The position numbers and the translations under genes are program-made. A stretch of 64,000 nt of DNA, from assembly GCA_052168355.1 (NCBI GenBank), contig JBQLZQ010000049.1, forward strand, positions 62,001-126,000. Direction: 5' to 3'. Shown here one piece after another: positions 35,324 to 45,252 of this stretch (its first letter is position 1; each line of letters begins with the position of its first letter). The notes beneath the pieces were generated by a model. It had not been told where the DNA came from. It did not search any database and worked only from the letters and a program-made list of their open reading frames with translations. Source of the stretch: JBQLZQ01 sp052168355. Lineage in GTDB: Bacteria > Pseudomonadota > Alphaproteobacteria > DSM-16000 > Inquilinaceae.

Positions 35324-38300
35324 GTGAAAAAAGTCCTCATCGGTTTTGCTGTCCTTTTGTCGCTGCTGATTGTGGCGATTCTTGTGACGCCGGGTCTCGT
35401 CAACTGGAACCCGCACAAGCAGCGTCTGGCGGCCCAGGTCGGTGCCCTGGTCGGTCGTGCGGTGGAGATCGAGGGCGACGTGGATTTTGCGCTGCTGCCC
35501 ACGCCGACGCTGTCGGCCGGGCAGGTCCGGGTGGCCGGCGGTGGCGAGGGGACGGGGCCGCTGCTGGAAATCGGATCGCTGGATGCCCGGGTGGCGTTTC
35601 TGCCGCTGTTGACCGGCACCGTTCAGGTCGAGCAGGTGGCGCTGGTCGATCCGGTGATGATCCTCGAAACCCGGGCCGATGGGTCCCTTGCCTGGACCCA
35701 AGACGTCGCCTCCGACAGGCGGGCGATCCAGTTCGATCGGGTCACCGTTCGCAACGGCACCGTGATCTGGCGGCGGGCAGACGCCACGGAAAGGCGGGTC
35801 GACGATATCTTCGCGCAATTCGCCACGTCCGGGCCGGGCGAGCCGTTCGAGCTGGTCGCCAGTCTGGCCGTCGACACCGTGCCCCTGACCGTCGACATGT
35901 CGGCCGGTCGCGTCACCTCGGCGGGCGCCCTGCCGATGACGGTGCGCGTGGGCGCCGACGGTGTGGACGGCGAGGCGACCCTGGCAGGGCTCGTGACCCC
36001 GGGGCTTGGATTTCAGGGCGACGTCACGGCGGAGGGGAGCGATCTGGGCGCGGTGTTTGCCAGGCTCTGGCCGTCCGCGCCCGCCGCCCTGCCGACCGAC
36101 GAGCCGTTCGCGGTGCGGGCTTCGGCCGTGGCGGTCGCCGACAGCATCGCCCTGAACGGCGTGGCCGCGACGGTCGGAGAGGTCAACGCCACCGGCGCGA
36201 TCAGCATCGTGACCGGCCCACAGCCGAGGATGGATATCGCCCTTTCGGTCAATCGCGTGGGGCTCGACCCGCTGCTGGGCGACGATTTCTCCGTGTGGTC
36301 GGATTCGGTGACGGGCGAAGATGTATCGTCGCTGCTGGATGGCGTGACGGCAACGCTCGATCTGGCCGTCGACGCGGCGACGCTGCGCGACGGCCTTATC
36401 CGCCAGATGCGCCTGACCGGGGGAATCGAGGCCGGCGTGCTGACCGTCGAGGGATTGTCGGCGCAGTTGCCGGGCGGTTCGGCCATCGTGCTGGGCGGCA
36501 CCGCGGCGATGCAGGACGGCGTTCCCGCCTTTGCCTTCGATGCCGAGGCCACATCCAACGATCTGCGCGGCTTTCTGGAATGGCTGGGGTATCCCCTGGA
36601 TGCCGTTCCCAGCGGCGGGCTGCGGCGGTTCGGCGGTACGGCCAGCCTGGCCGGGACGTCTCGGCAGTTTCAGCTCACCGGCGTCGATGCGACCATCGAC
36701 AATACAAGGTTGACCGGCGGGCTGGCTTACGTGGACCGCGGACGGCCGGGCTTTGGACTGCGCCTTGCGGTGGACCGGCTGAACCTCGATTCCTACTGGC
36801 CGGGTGGTGTCCCCGCGTTGTCGCTCGAGGCGATGGCGAACGGCGCCGGTCTGGGGATCCTGTCCGGCGTGCTGCAGACCTTCGATGCCAATGTCGAGGC
36901 CACGGTCGGCGCGCTGACGGTGAGTGGCGCCAGCCTGCGCGACCTGGCGTTGGACGCCACGGTCAATGGCGGCCGGATCACGCTGCGCCGGGCGGCGGCC
37001 GATGGCGCCGATGGCCAGTCGGCGCGGCTTTCCGGGACTATCGGCAACCTCGACCCGGTCGAGGGGATGGATCTGGATATGGATCTGGCGGGTGTCGCAT
37101 CCGCGCCGATTCTCCGGCTTCTGGGATTGGCGCCGTTGGTGCCGGCCGATGTGGTCGGGCCGGTGGATCTGCGTGGCCGGCTCCAGGGCGGCGCGGCGCG
37201 GCTGGAACTTGAGCTTGAGGCGGGCGTGGCCGGCGGCACCGTCGCGCTTGGCGGTGCCGTAATGCGCGCCGATGGCGGGCCGGCCTATGATCTGGCGGTG
37301 CGTGCCCGGCACGATCAGGCCGACACCGTCGCGGCGCTCCTGTGGCCGGGCTATCGGCCGGCAGGCGCCATCGGCTCTCTCGATCTCTATGCCCAGGTCG
37401 CCGGTTTGCCGCAGGACCTCAGCCTGTCCGGTATCAGCGGCACCGTCGGGCCGGTGGCCGTGGGTGGCGCGGTACGCTGGCGCGACGACGGCCGCTCCCG
37501 CCCGTCGGTCGTGGCCGATCTGCGTCTCGGCGATCTGCCGCTGGACCGCTTCCTATCGCGGGATGCAAGACGCCTCGTGCGTCCGGGACCCACGCGCTGG
37601 TCCGACACGCCGTTGGACCTGGACTGGCTGACGGCCGCCGATGCGCGGCTGGCATTGGTTGGCGGTTCCGTTTCGCTGCACGGGGTCGAGTTGCGCGACG
37701 CCGTGACCACGCTGACCTTGACCGATGGCGCGGCCGTGCTCGACCGCCTGACCGCCCAGGCTTTTGGCGGCACCGTGGAGGCTCGCGGTCGGCTGTCGGG
37801 CGGCGCCAGGCCGGAGATGTCCCTGGCCATCGATCTGGTGGGCGCCGATCTGGCGCCGGTGCTGGACCGTGCCCTGGGCCTCTCCGGCGTGGACGGAACG
37901 CTCGATCTGGGGGTCGATCTGGCGGCACAGGGCGTCAGCTTGGCCGAAATGGCGACCAACATGGCCGGCGCCGGGCTTATCGGTGTCCGCGACGGTGTTT
38001 TGGCCGATATCGACCTGGACCGCATGGCCGATCTGATCGACACGGCGCGGCAGCCGGTGTCGCTGCGCCCGCCATTGACCGAGGGCCAAACGCCCTTTGC
38101 CGCGCTCAACGCCACCTTCCGCGTCGCGGGCGGGGTCGCCGAAACCGACGATGTGCGTATCGTCGCCGAACAGGGGGTCGGCGAGGGCGGAGGCACCGTC
38201 GACCTCGCCGATTGGCAGATCGATCTTGCCACCGGTTTTCGCCTGCACCGGCTCGGCGATGCGCCGCCCTTCGGCATCGCCCTGACCGGCTCTCTCGACC

Positions 38301-38431
38301 GGCCCCGACGGGGCCTCACCCTAGAGGCGATGCAGGACTATTTGGCGGATGTCCTGGCCGCCCGCGCCGAGCGGGAAGCCCCGGCGGAGGCACCGGCCGA
38401 GGACACGGCGGAGGATCGGCCCGGCGGATAG
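35324..38431 (+). CDS. AsmA family protein, large periplasmic
   Basis: This protein of about 1035 residues has a single N-terminal membrane anchor (VLIGFAVLLSLLIVAILVTP). An AsmA N-terminal domain follows, with NWNPHKQRLAAQVGALVGRAVEIEGDV and LLPTPTLSAGQVRVA. A long repetitive beta-rich region then reaches to the C-terminal AsmA_2 domain with LDGTL-type strands and DFATGFRLH-like stretches. AsmA-like proteins are thought to form bridge-like grooves that move phospholipid between inner and outer membranes. The start GTG at 35324 fits the anchor directly. A TTG 7 codons earlier is also open. It is convergent with the ribbon-helix-helix gene. Confidence 0.85.
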   Translation: MKKVLIGFAVLLSLLIVAILVTPGLVNWNPHKQRLAAQVGALVGRAVEIEGDVDFALLPTPTLSAGQVRVAGGGEGTGPLLEIGSLDARVAFLPLLTGTVQVEQVALVDPVMILETRADGSLAWTQDVASDRRAIQFDRVTVRNGTVIWRRADATERRVDDIFAQFATSGPGEPFELVASLAVDTVPLTVDMSAGRVTSAGALPMTVRVGADGVDGEATLAGLVTPGLGFQGDVTAEGSDLGAVFARLWPSAPAALPTDEPFAVRASAVAVADSIALNGVAATVGEVNATGAISIVTGPQPRMDIALSVNRVGLDPLLGDDFSVWSDSVTGEDVSSLLDGVTATLDLAVDAATLRDGLIRQMRLTGGIEAGVLTVEGLSAQLPGGSAIVLGGTAAMQDGVPAFAFDAEATSNDLRGFLEWLGYPLDAVPSGGLRRFGGTASLAGTSRQFQLTGVDATIDNTRLTGGLAYVDRGRPGFGLRLAVDRLNLDSYWPGGVPALSLEAMANGAGLGILSGVLQTFDANVEATVGALTVSGASLRDLALDATVNGGRITLRRAAADGADGQSARLSGTIGNLDPVEGMDLDMDLAGVASAPILRLLGLAPLVPADVVGPVDLRGRLQGGAARLELELEAGVAGGTVALGGAVMRADGGPAYDLAVRARHDQADTVAALLWPGYRPAGAIGSLDLYAQVAGLPQDLSLSGISGTVGPVAVGGAVRWRDDGRSRPSVVADLRLGDLPLDRFLSRDARRLVRPGPTRWSDTPLDLDWLTAADARLALVGGSVSLHGVELRDAVTTLTLTDGAAVLDRLTAQAFGGTVEARGRLSGGARPEMSLAIDLVGADLAPVLDRALGLSGVDGTLDLGVDLAAQGVSLAEMATNMAGAGLIGVRDGVLADIDLDRMADLIDTARQPVSLRPPLTEGQTPFAALNATFRVAGGVAETDDVRIVAEQGVGEGGGTVDLADWQIDLATGFRLHRLGDAPPFGIALTGSLDRPRRGLTLEAMQDYLADVLAARAEREAPAEAPAEDTAEDRPGG

Positions 38432-38459
38432 AGCCCAGAGGCATTCCCAATACCAGGCT

Positions 38460-38714
38460 TCACCGTATCGGAGGCAGCCCGCGTTTGGCGTCCTTCCGGT
38501 AGGCGTCCAGCACATGCACCCGGATGGCGCTGGAGAGATTGCCGCGACGGCCGGCGTCGATTTCCGAGATCAGGGCGTTGAGCGACAGGCCGCGGGCGGC
38601 GGCCAGATCGCGCAATGCGGCCCAGAACGCGGTCTCCAACGAAACGCTGGTGCCGTGGCCGGCGATCGTCACCGACCGCTTGCGGATAACGCTGTCGTCT
38701 TGGTCCCCGGCCAT
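38460..38714 (-). CDS. Ribbon-helix-helix domain protein
   Basis: This 84-residue protein belongs to the RHH_4 type. VIRKRSVTIAGHGTSVSLE forms the strand and first helix, and FWAALRDLAAARGLSLNALISEID forms the second, the fold that inserts into the major groove of DNA as a dimer. In alphaproteobacteria this family is often encoded directly after fumC, as here, where the gap is 7 bp, so the two are co-transcribed. A regulatory role is likely but no target site is visible. It is convergent with the AsmA gene. Confidence 0.85.
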   Translation of the reverse strand: MAGDQDDSVIRKRSVTIAGHGTSVSLETAFWAALRDLAAARGLSLNALISEIDAGRRGNLSSAIRVHVLDAYRKDAKRGLPPIR

Positions 38715-38721
38715 GAGCGGC

Positions 38722-40125
<1,404 letters not shown>

Positions 40126-40362
40126 GGCGGGGTGCTCTCCCAAGGCGGCGGGTCTTAAGGACAAGAGGATCGGCTGGTCAGTACCATATCGCCGTACGCC
40201 CGTCATGGGGTGGGCGAAACCCTTTGCCGCACGATGTTGACCGATACGGACGCGAGGGCCCCTCAGGGCCCCCCATAACGGCGGACGTGATCGCAAGGGC
40301 GGCGTTGCGAGCCGGAAACGTAGCAGCCCCGGTCGACTGTCGCATGCACGGGCATGGCACGA

Positions 40363-41418
40363 TTACATACTCACATTGAGCGCAAGGTGAGTGCCCTTCA
40401 GTTCGTACATCTGCTTCGGGCCAAAGCCCTTGATGTCATGTTCGCCCCGATCTTCGAAACGGAAGTCGTCCTTGATCAAGTTGTACATATCCTCGCAGAG
40501 GCATATCTCCATCGGCTCGGAAAATGCCTCCATTCTCGCCGCGAGGTTCACGCCCGGCCCGAAGATGTCATAGACATATTTCTGGACCCCGACGATCGAC
40601 CCGATCACCGTACCGGAATTTATCCCGATCCGGCATCGCCATTTCTGCGTATGCGAGGTATTGCGCCGTTCGATATACCGAACCATCAAGAGAGCGACCC
40701 TGGCGATGTTCTGGGCGTGGTCTTGGGTCGCCTCGGGGATGCCGGATACCGCCATGTATGCGTCGCCGATCGTCTTGATGCGCTCGCATCCGAATTGTTC
40801 GGATATCCGATCGAACGCAGTGAAGATATCGTTCAGTTCCGTGATGATGCCAGCGGGGTCTTGGGAGATCGCCATTTCCGTGAAACCGACAAAATCGAGC
40901 ATTAGAACCGAGGCGTGCTCGTATCTTTGCGGTGTTGTAACGCCGAAATTCTTCAGTTCTTCATAGACAGATTTTGGCATTATGTTCAAAAGAAGCTTTT
41001 CAACCCTTTCTTTTTCACGTTCCAATGTTCTATTTTGCTTTTCGACTATCCTTGAGTAGTATTCTATCATATATTCAAGCTCTTTTATCTTTGATATATT
41101 TTGACATTCAAGGATCAAGGAATCAAATTTTTTGTTGTTGTATCGAGAAATCTGAATGGCCAAGATGATCGAGCGGCGTTTTATTTTTATTTCGACTTCG
41201 GTTGTGAAAGGTCGGGAACTGTCGAGCCGGTCCTTGAGCCGGCTAAGATTGATATCGGCAAAGACCTGATCCAATGTGCGTCCAACCCCGCTATCGCCGG
41301 GGAACCACTCGATAAATCGGCGGTTTGCGACGAGAATTTCACGGGTTTTCGGGTCAAGGATCGCCAGGCCGACGCCTACCGACTCGAGCAGCATCTCGTT
41401 GAATTTTGCCATGTCCAT
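40363..41418 (-). CDS. PAS-class III adenylate cyclase
   Basis: This 351-residue cytoplasmic protein has an N-terminal PAS domain (about 8-110; LESVGVGLAILDPKTREIL and ISRYNNKKFDSLILEC). A helical linker follows at about 110-155 with LLLNIMPKSVYEELKNFGV, then a class III cyclase at about 165-340. Metal-binding Asp175 (MLDFVGFT) and Asp219 (KTIGDAYMAV) are present. Lys215 and Asp284 (VYDIFGPGVNLAARME) select adenine, and Asn291 and Arg295 complete the site, so it should make cAMP. No membrane segment is visible. It begins 36 bp after the truncated hemoglobin gene with GGAGAG before the ATG, in the same operon. Confidence 0.87.
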   Translation of the reverse strand: MDMAKFNEMLLESVGVGLAILDPKTREILVANRRFIEWFPGDSGVGRTLDQVFADINLSRLKDRLDSSRPFTTEVEIKIKRRSIILAIQISRYNNKKFDSLILECQNISKIKELEYMIEYYSRIVEKQNRTLEREKERVEKLLLNIMPKSVYEELKNFGVTTPQRYEHASVLMLDFVGFTEMAISQDPAGIITELNDIFTAFDRISEQFGCERIKTIGDAYMAVSGIPEATQDHAQNIARVALLMVRYIERRNTSHTQKWRCRIGINSGTVIGSIVGVQKYVYDIFGPGVNLAARMEAFSEPMEICLCEDMYNLIKDDFRFEDRGEHDIKGFGPKQMYELKGTHLALNVSM

Positions 41419-41454
41419 TGCTGCTCTCCAAAAATCGACCCGGCATGCCCATTG

Positions 41455-41811
41455 TCACGCGGAGATGATGTAGGATGAGCGACTATAAATGTCGTCCATA
41501 ATCGCCTTGATATCCAATGGCTCGAAGTCGAATTCTTCCAGGGTCTCTTCCAGTAGACCGGCGACTTCGTCAAAAGCTTGGCGATCTATTGCGTGTTTCG
41601 CATGAACACTGCGCAGTTTTTCGTTGGTATAATTAATAGGACCGCCCATCACCTGGGCCAGAAACTTCGTCTGGTGGTCAATAAGCGCCTTGCTGTCCGC
41701 GTCCTCGAAATACGACCCAGCGATATCCGAGTCGAGAACCTTGTCGTAAAACACCAGAACGACCTTGCTGACGCTGGCGAAGCCACCGTAGCGTTCAAAA
41801 ATGCTCGCCAT
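41455..41811 (-). CDS. Group I truncated hemoglobin
   Basis: This 118-residue protein matches the truncated globin fold in motif order. It opens with the YGGFASVSKVVLVFYDKVL helix carrying the B10 tyrosine (Tyr22). LIDHQTKFLAQVMGGP follows with a glutamine at the E11 position (Gln47) and the family's invariant GGP. LRSVHAKHAI supplies the proximal F8 histidine (His70). Group I truncated hemoglobins bind O2 and NO and can detoxify NO or act as sensors. A PAS-adenylate cyclase gene starts 36 bp downstream on the same strand. GAGGTATGAG precedes the ATG, and a large inverted repeat sits just upstream. Confidence 0.88.
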   Translation of the reverse strand: MASIFERYGGFASVSKVVLVFYDKVLDSDIAGSYFEDADSKALIDHQTKFLAQVMGGPINYTNEKLRSVHAKHAIDRQAFDEVAGLLEETLEEFDFEPLDIKAIMDDIYSRSSYIISA

Positions 41812-41823
41812 AACTCATACCTC

Positions 41824-41856
41824 GGCCGAACAGACCATCAAATCTGTTCAGCGGCC
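41824..41856. promoter_or_regulatory. Long inverted repeat before hemoglobin-cyclase operon
   Basis: GAACAGA and TCTGTTC are perfect inverted copies separated by 8 bases, flanked outside by GGCC on both sides. The element lies 13 bp before the hemoglobin ATG, just upstream of its ribosome binding site. It could be a regulator-binding site or an RNA hairpin controlling translation. Confidence 0.5.
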
Positions 41857-42233
41857 AAATTTATCCGGGTATGTTTGATTTCAGATCACATTTCCGACGG
41901 TATTTGGCTTTTTTTCAATGAGAATCAGAGACGCGGGTCGGAGCCGGACATGAAGCCGAACGCCGAACGAAAGTTCTGTGCGCCCATCGACCTAACCCTC
42001 GACCGGGGCCCGCATTTCGCGCGGGCTATCGATTTCGACGTCTTTGGATCGCGTGATGGGTGTGGCGGGCGACCGTGCTTGTGAACGGCATGGGGGACCT
42101 TCCAGGAGGTATGAAGAGGCGGCGTCGCACGGTCGTCTGATCGGATTTCCGATCTATGTCAGCTTGCGTGAGCCGGGGAGAGGCCCAGGTTATACCTCAA
42201 TGGCGCAACCGGGATTGGCGGAAGCGTAGCGAA
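41857..42233. other. Intergenic region between divergent signalling genes
   Basis: This 377-bp region separates the hemoglobin-cyclase operon from the membrane cyclase. It is AT-rich in its first 75 bases, then GC-rich, with no frame showing gene-like features. It holds the inverted repeat at 42139-42154 and probably the promoters of both units. Confidence 0.5.
42139..42154. promoter_or_regulatory. Perfect inverted repeat upstream of membrane cyclase
   Basis: GATCGGA and TCCGATC flank TT with no mismatch, 79 bp before the likely start codon. It is a candidate operator for the downstream cyclase gene. Confidence 0.4.
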
Positions 42234-44036
42234 ATGTCCGACGACCGGCGCGATCACCGAAAGACCCGACAGATCTCGCTGTCATGGCTGATGTCATTTA
42301 CGCTTGCCATGTTGGTCTTTCTGGCCGCCGCGCCGGTGATCGCAATCGGCTATCTGATCGCCAACGATACCGCTGAGCGGTTGTTGAGCCGGCAGGCCGA
42401 GTGGATCGTCGACGGTCTGGAAAACCAGCTCCGCGGCCAGTTGGACCCGGTCGCCGATCAACTCCACTATGTCCGCCAGGCCGTCATGGACGGCCTTGTC
42501 GATCCGGGCGACCCCGACGCGCTGCGGACGTTCACGCTTGGCCTGCTGGCGGGGACGCCGCAGGTGTTTGGGATTGGATTCATCCGCGAAGACCTGTCGA
42601 TGCGGCGTTGGGAGCGCGACGGCTTTGTCGAATACATCGAGCCACCGGATCGTTTGCCCTTCGCCGGCGCGGCGATGGAAGCGGCGCGGGCCGGCCGCAC
42701 CGCCTATTGGGCCGCGCCGTTCGTGAGCATCGCGTTGGGCGACACCATCCTCAACCATCGCGTTGCCCTGGAACGGGATGGGAACCTTGTGGGCATCGTC
42801 AGCGTGGGTGTGACCGGCGCCGGCCTGTCACGGTACGTCGCCGAAACGTCGCGCCAGTTCCAGGTCACCGCCTTCGTCCTGGCCGGCCGCGACCGCGTTG
42901 TCACCTATCCCAGGCTGCGGGCCCCGCAGGGCGCGGTTACATCGACCGAACTGCGGCCCCTGGCCAGCGTCGGTGACCCGGTTATCGCGCACATCTGGGA
43001 CGACCCGCGTCCGCTCACGCAGACCGGCGATCTGACGCGAAGCGCGGGCCATTGGACCCGGGTCGACGGGGTGCCGTACGGGTATTACTACCGGGAACTG
43101 GAGGGCTACGGCCCCGACCCGTTGATCGTCGGGATCGCGATCCCGTCCGCCATTACGTGGCGCGATCGGTGGGCGGCCACCATTGCCGCCGGAGTGGGGA
43201 TCGTTCTGATGCTGCTGGCCGCCGCCGCCGCATGGCGCCTCGGTCGGACCCTCAGCCGGCCGGCGGCGTCGTTCGATGGCGCCTTGAATGCCATCGCCTC
43301 GCTGGAATTCGACAAGGTCGCGCTGCCGGACCTGGTCGACAGCCGGGTCCGGGAGTGGCAGACCATGGCGCGCCGCCTGCAGAGCACGGCCCGAGCCCTC
43401 CTGGCGTTCCAGACCTATCTGCCGCGCGCCCTGGTCCGCCGGCTGTTCGACGCCTCCGCCGGCAGCGTCGACTCCCAGGAGCGGATCATGACCGTGATGT
43501 TCGTGGACCTGGAGGGGTTTACGGACTTTTCCCGTGCGCGGGGCGCCGGCGACGTCGCCGCGTATCTGAACGAGATCTTCGGTCTGATCGGCCCCATCGT
43601 CGAGACCAGCGGCGGCGTCATCGACAAATACACCGGAGACGGCCTCTTGGCGTTTTGGGGCGCGCCGGATGCGCAGCCCGATCACGCCGCCCGCGCCTGC
43701 CATGCGGCGGCAGATATCGCGCGGGCGCTTCGGCGCCGCGCCGATCGCGACGGCGGAGGAGGGCCGCGCCTTCGCATCGGCCTGCACAGCGGATCCGCGA
43801 TCGTGGGCAATATCGGCTTTCCCGGCCGGATCGACTATACCCTGGTCGGCGATACGGTGAACATCGCCGAGCGGACCCAGGCCGCGCTGCGCGGCGTCCG
43901 TCCGGACCTGCCGGCGGTGATCGGCGCAACGCAGGAGGTGCTGGATGCCCAAGACCGGGCCGACGCGATATTGATCAGGGGCGAGCCGCTGCCAGCCGCG
44001 CCACGACCCGCTTTTCTGTGCCTGCCGAAGGACTGA
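42234..44036 (+). CDS. Membrane class III adenylate cyclase with extracytoplasmic sensor
   Basis: This 600-residue protein has a membrane helix at about 18-42 and an extracytoplasmic sensor at about 45-300. The sensor has a Cache/CHASE-like look (IGFIREDLSMRRWERDG, YWAAPFVSIALGDTIL). A second helix follows at about 303-326, then a HAMP-like stretch and a cyclase domain at about 415-590. The domain has VMFVDLEGFTDFSRA, VIDKYTGDGLLAFWGAPD and IDYTLVGDTVNIAERTQ, with both metal aspartates, the adenine-binding lysine and the Asn/Arg pair, so cAMP is the probable product. The start at 42234 is chosen because an earlier ATG lacks a good site. It is divergent from the hemoglobin-cyclase operon. Confidence 0.85.
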   Translation: MSDDRRDHRKTRQISLSWLMSFTLAMLVFLAAAPVIAIGYLIANDTAERLLSRQAEWIVDGLENQLRGQLDPVADQLHYVRQAVMDGLVDPGDPDALRTFTLGLLAGTPQVFGIGFIREDLSMRRWERDGFVEYIEPPDRLPFAGAAMEAARAGRTAYWAAPFVSIALGDTILNHRVALERDGNLVGIVSVGVTGAGLSRYVAETSRQFQVTAFVLAGRDRVVTYPRLRAPQGAVTSTELRPLASVGDPVIAHIWDDPRPLTQTGDLTRSAGHWTRVDGVPYGYYYRELEGYGPDPLIVGIAIPSAITWRDRWAATIAAGVGIVLMLLAAAAAWRLGRTLSRPAASFDGALNAIASLEFDKVALPDLVDSRVREWQTMARRLQSTARALLAFQTYLPRALVRRLFDASAGSVDSQERIMTVMFVDLEGFTDFSRARGAGDVAAYLNEIFGLIGPIVETSGGVIDKYTGDGLLAFWGAPDAQPDHAARACHAAADIARALRRRADRDGGGGPRLRIGLHSGSAIVGNIGFPGRIDYTLVGDTVNIAERTQAALRGVRPDLPAVIGATQEVLDAQDRADAILIRGEPLPAAPRPAFLCLPKD

Positions 44037-44126
44037 CCGGTTCGCCGGACCATCACAGTCACCGTTTTGGCGGTCGGCGCCGTGGCGCTTGTGTCGGGGT
44101 GGTCTTCGAAAGTCCCCCGATGTCCG

Positions 44127-45236
44127 TCACGCGTCGTCCCGCCGCGGCGTCACGCGCGTCACATGGCCCATCTTGCGGCCGGGGCGGGCCTCGGCCTTGC
44201 CGTAGAGGTGCAGCCGGGCGCCCGGTTCGGCCATCAGGGCGGGCCAGGCGTCGGCGTCGGCGCCGATCAGATTGGTCATCACGGCGTCGCCGTGGCGCTC
44301 GACCGATCCCAGCGGCAGGCCGCAGACGGCGCGGACCAGCTGTTCGAACTGGTCGGTGGCGCAGGCATCCTGGGTCCAGTGACCGGAATTGTGCGGCCGT
44401 GGCGCCATCTCGTTGACCAGCAGCCGCCCGTCGCCGGTCAGGAACAGTTCCACGGCCAGCAGGCCGACAAGGTCCAGGGCCTCGATCAAACGCTTGGCGA
44501 TGGTTTCGGCCGCTTCGGCCAGGCCGGGGGGCAGGATCGCCGGGGCGATGGTCTCGGCCAGGATGTGGTCGCGGTGCCGGTTTTCCACGGCAGGGTAGCA
44601 GGCCACGGTGCCGTCGATCCCGCGCGCGGCGATGACCGACAGTTCCCGGTCGAAGGCCACAAACCCTTCCAGGATCGCCGGTCTGCCGCCTATCTGCTTC
44701 CAGGCGGCGTCGGCGTCCTGCGCCGTGCGCAGCATCGCCTGGCCCTTGCCGTCATAGCCCATGCGCCGGGTCTTGAGGACGGATGGCACACCGATATCGG
44801 CAATCGCCCGTGCAAGCCCGGCGCGATCGTCGACGGCGGCGAAGGGGGCGGTGCCGATACCCAGATCGGCGGCGAAGCGCTTTTCCGCCAGCCGGTCCTG
44901 GCAGACGGCCAGGGCCGTGGCGGACGGACGTACCGGAACCCGCGCCGCCACGGCCTCCAGCGCCTCCACGGGCACATTCTCGAACTCGAAGGTGGCGACG
45001 TCGATCCGCCGCGCAAAGGCCTCCAGGGCCGCCCGATCCTCATAGGAGGACAGGGTGGTGCGGTCGGTCACCTGGCTGGCCGGCGCGTCGAGATCGGGGC
45101 AGAAGACATGGGTACGGTAGCCCAGACGTGCCGCCGCCAACGCCGTCATCCGGCCGAGTTGGCCGCCGCCCACCATGCCGATCACGCTGCCCGGCGGTAA
45201 AGGCACCGGTGTGTCGCGTCCGGTCGGGTCGGTCAT
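44127..45236 (-). CDS. purK: N5-carboxyaminoimidazole ribonucleotide synthase
   Basis: This 369-residue ATP-grasp enzyme carboxylates aminoimidazole ribonucleotide with bicarbonate and ATP in purine synthesis. The start IGMVGGGQLGRMTALAAARLG is diagnostic. The ATP-grasp core shows TRRMGYDGKGQAM and ILEGFVAFDRELSV. NEMAPRPHNSGHWTQDAC, with the conserved HNSGH, closes the active site. The ATG at 45236 is inferred from the beginning of the fold because the ribosome binding site on this strand is poor. It starts 16 bp after the stop of a membrane ClpP-like gene, and its partner purE lies 1.1 kb further upstream. Confidence 0.94.
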   Translation of the reverse strand: MTDPTGRDTPVPLPPGSVIGMVGGGQLGRMTALAAARLGYRTHVFCPDLDAPASQVTDRTTLSSYEDRAALEAFARRIDVATFEFENVPVEALEAVAARVPVRPSATALAVCQDRLAEKRFAADLGIGTAPFAAVDDRAGLARAIADIGVPSVLKTRRMGYDGKGQAMLRTAQDADAAWKQIGGRPAILEGFVAFDRELSVIAARGIDGTVACYPAVENRHRDHILAETIAPAILPPGLAEAAETIAKRLIEALDLVGLLAVELFLTGDGRLLVNEMAPRPHNSGHWTQDACATDQFEQLVRAVCGLPLGSVERHGDAVMTNLIGADADAWPALMAEPGARLHLYGKAEARPGRKMGHVTRVTPRRDDA

Positions 45237-45252
45237 CGGAAGGAGGTCGGGG

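Noticed and set aside
35231..37312. Long minus-strand frame opposite the AsmA gene
   Set aside because: The composition is arginine-, glycine- and histidine-rich as expected for an antisense shadow, and the AsmA product is well supported.
40126..40362. GC-rich hairpin GGGCCC-CTCA-GGGCCC as a terminator
   Set aside because: The stem is strong, but there is no T run on either side, so it is not called as a terminator.
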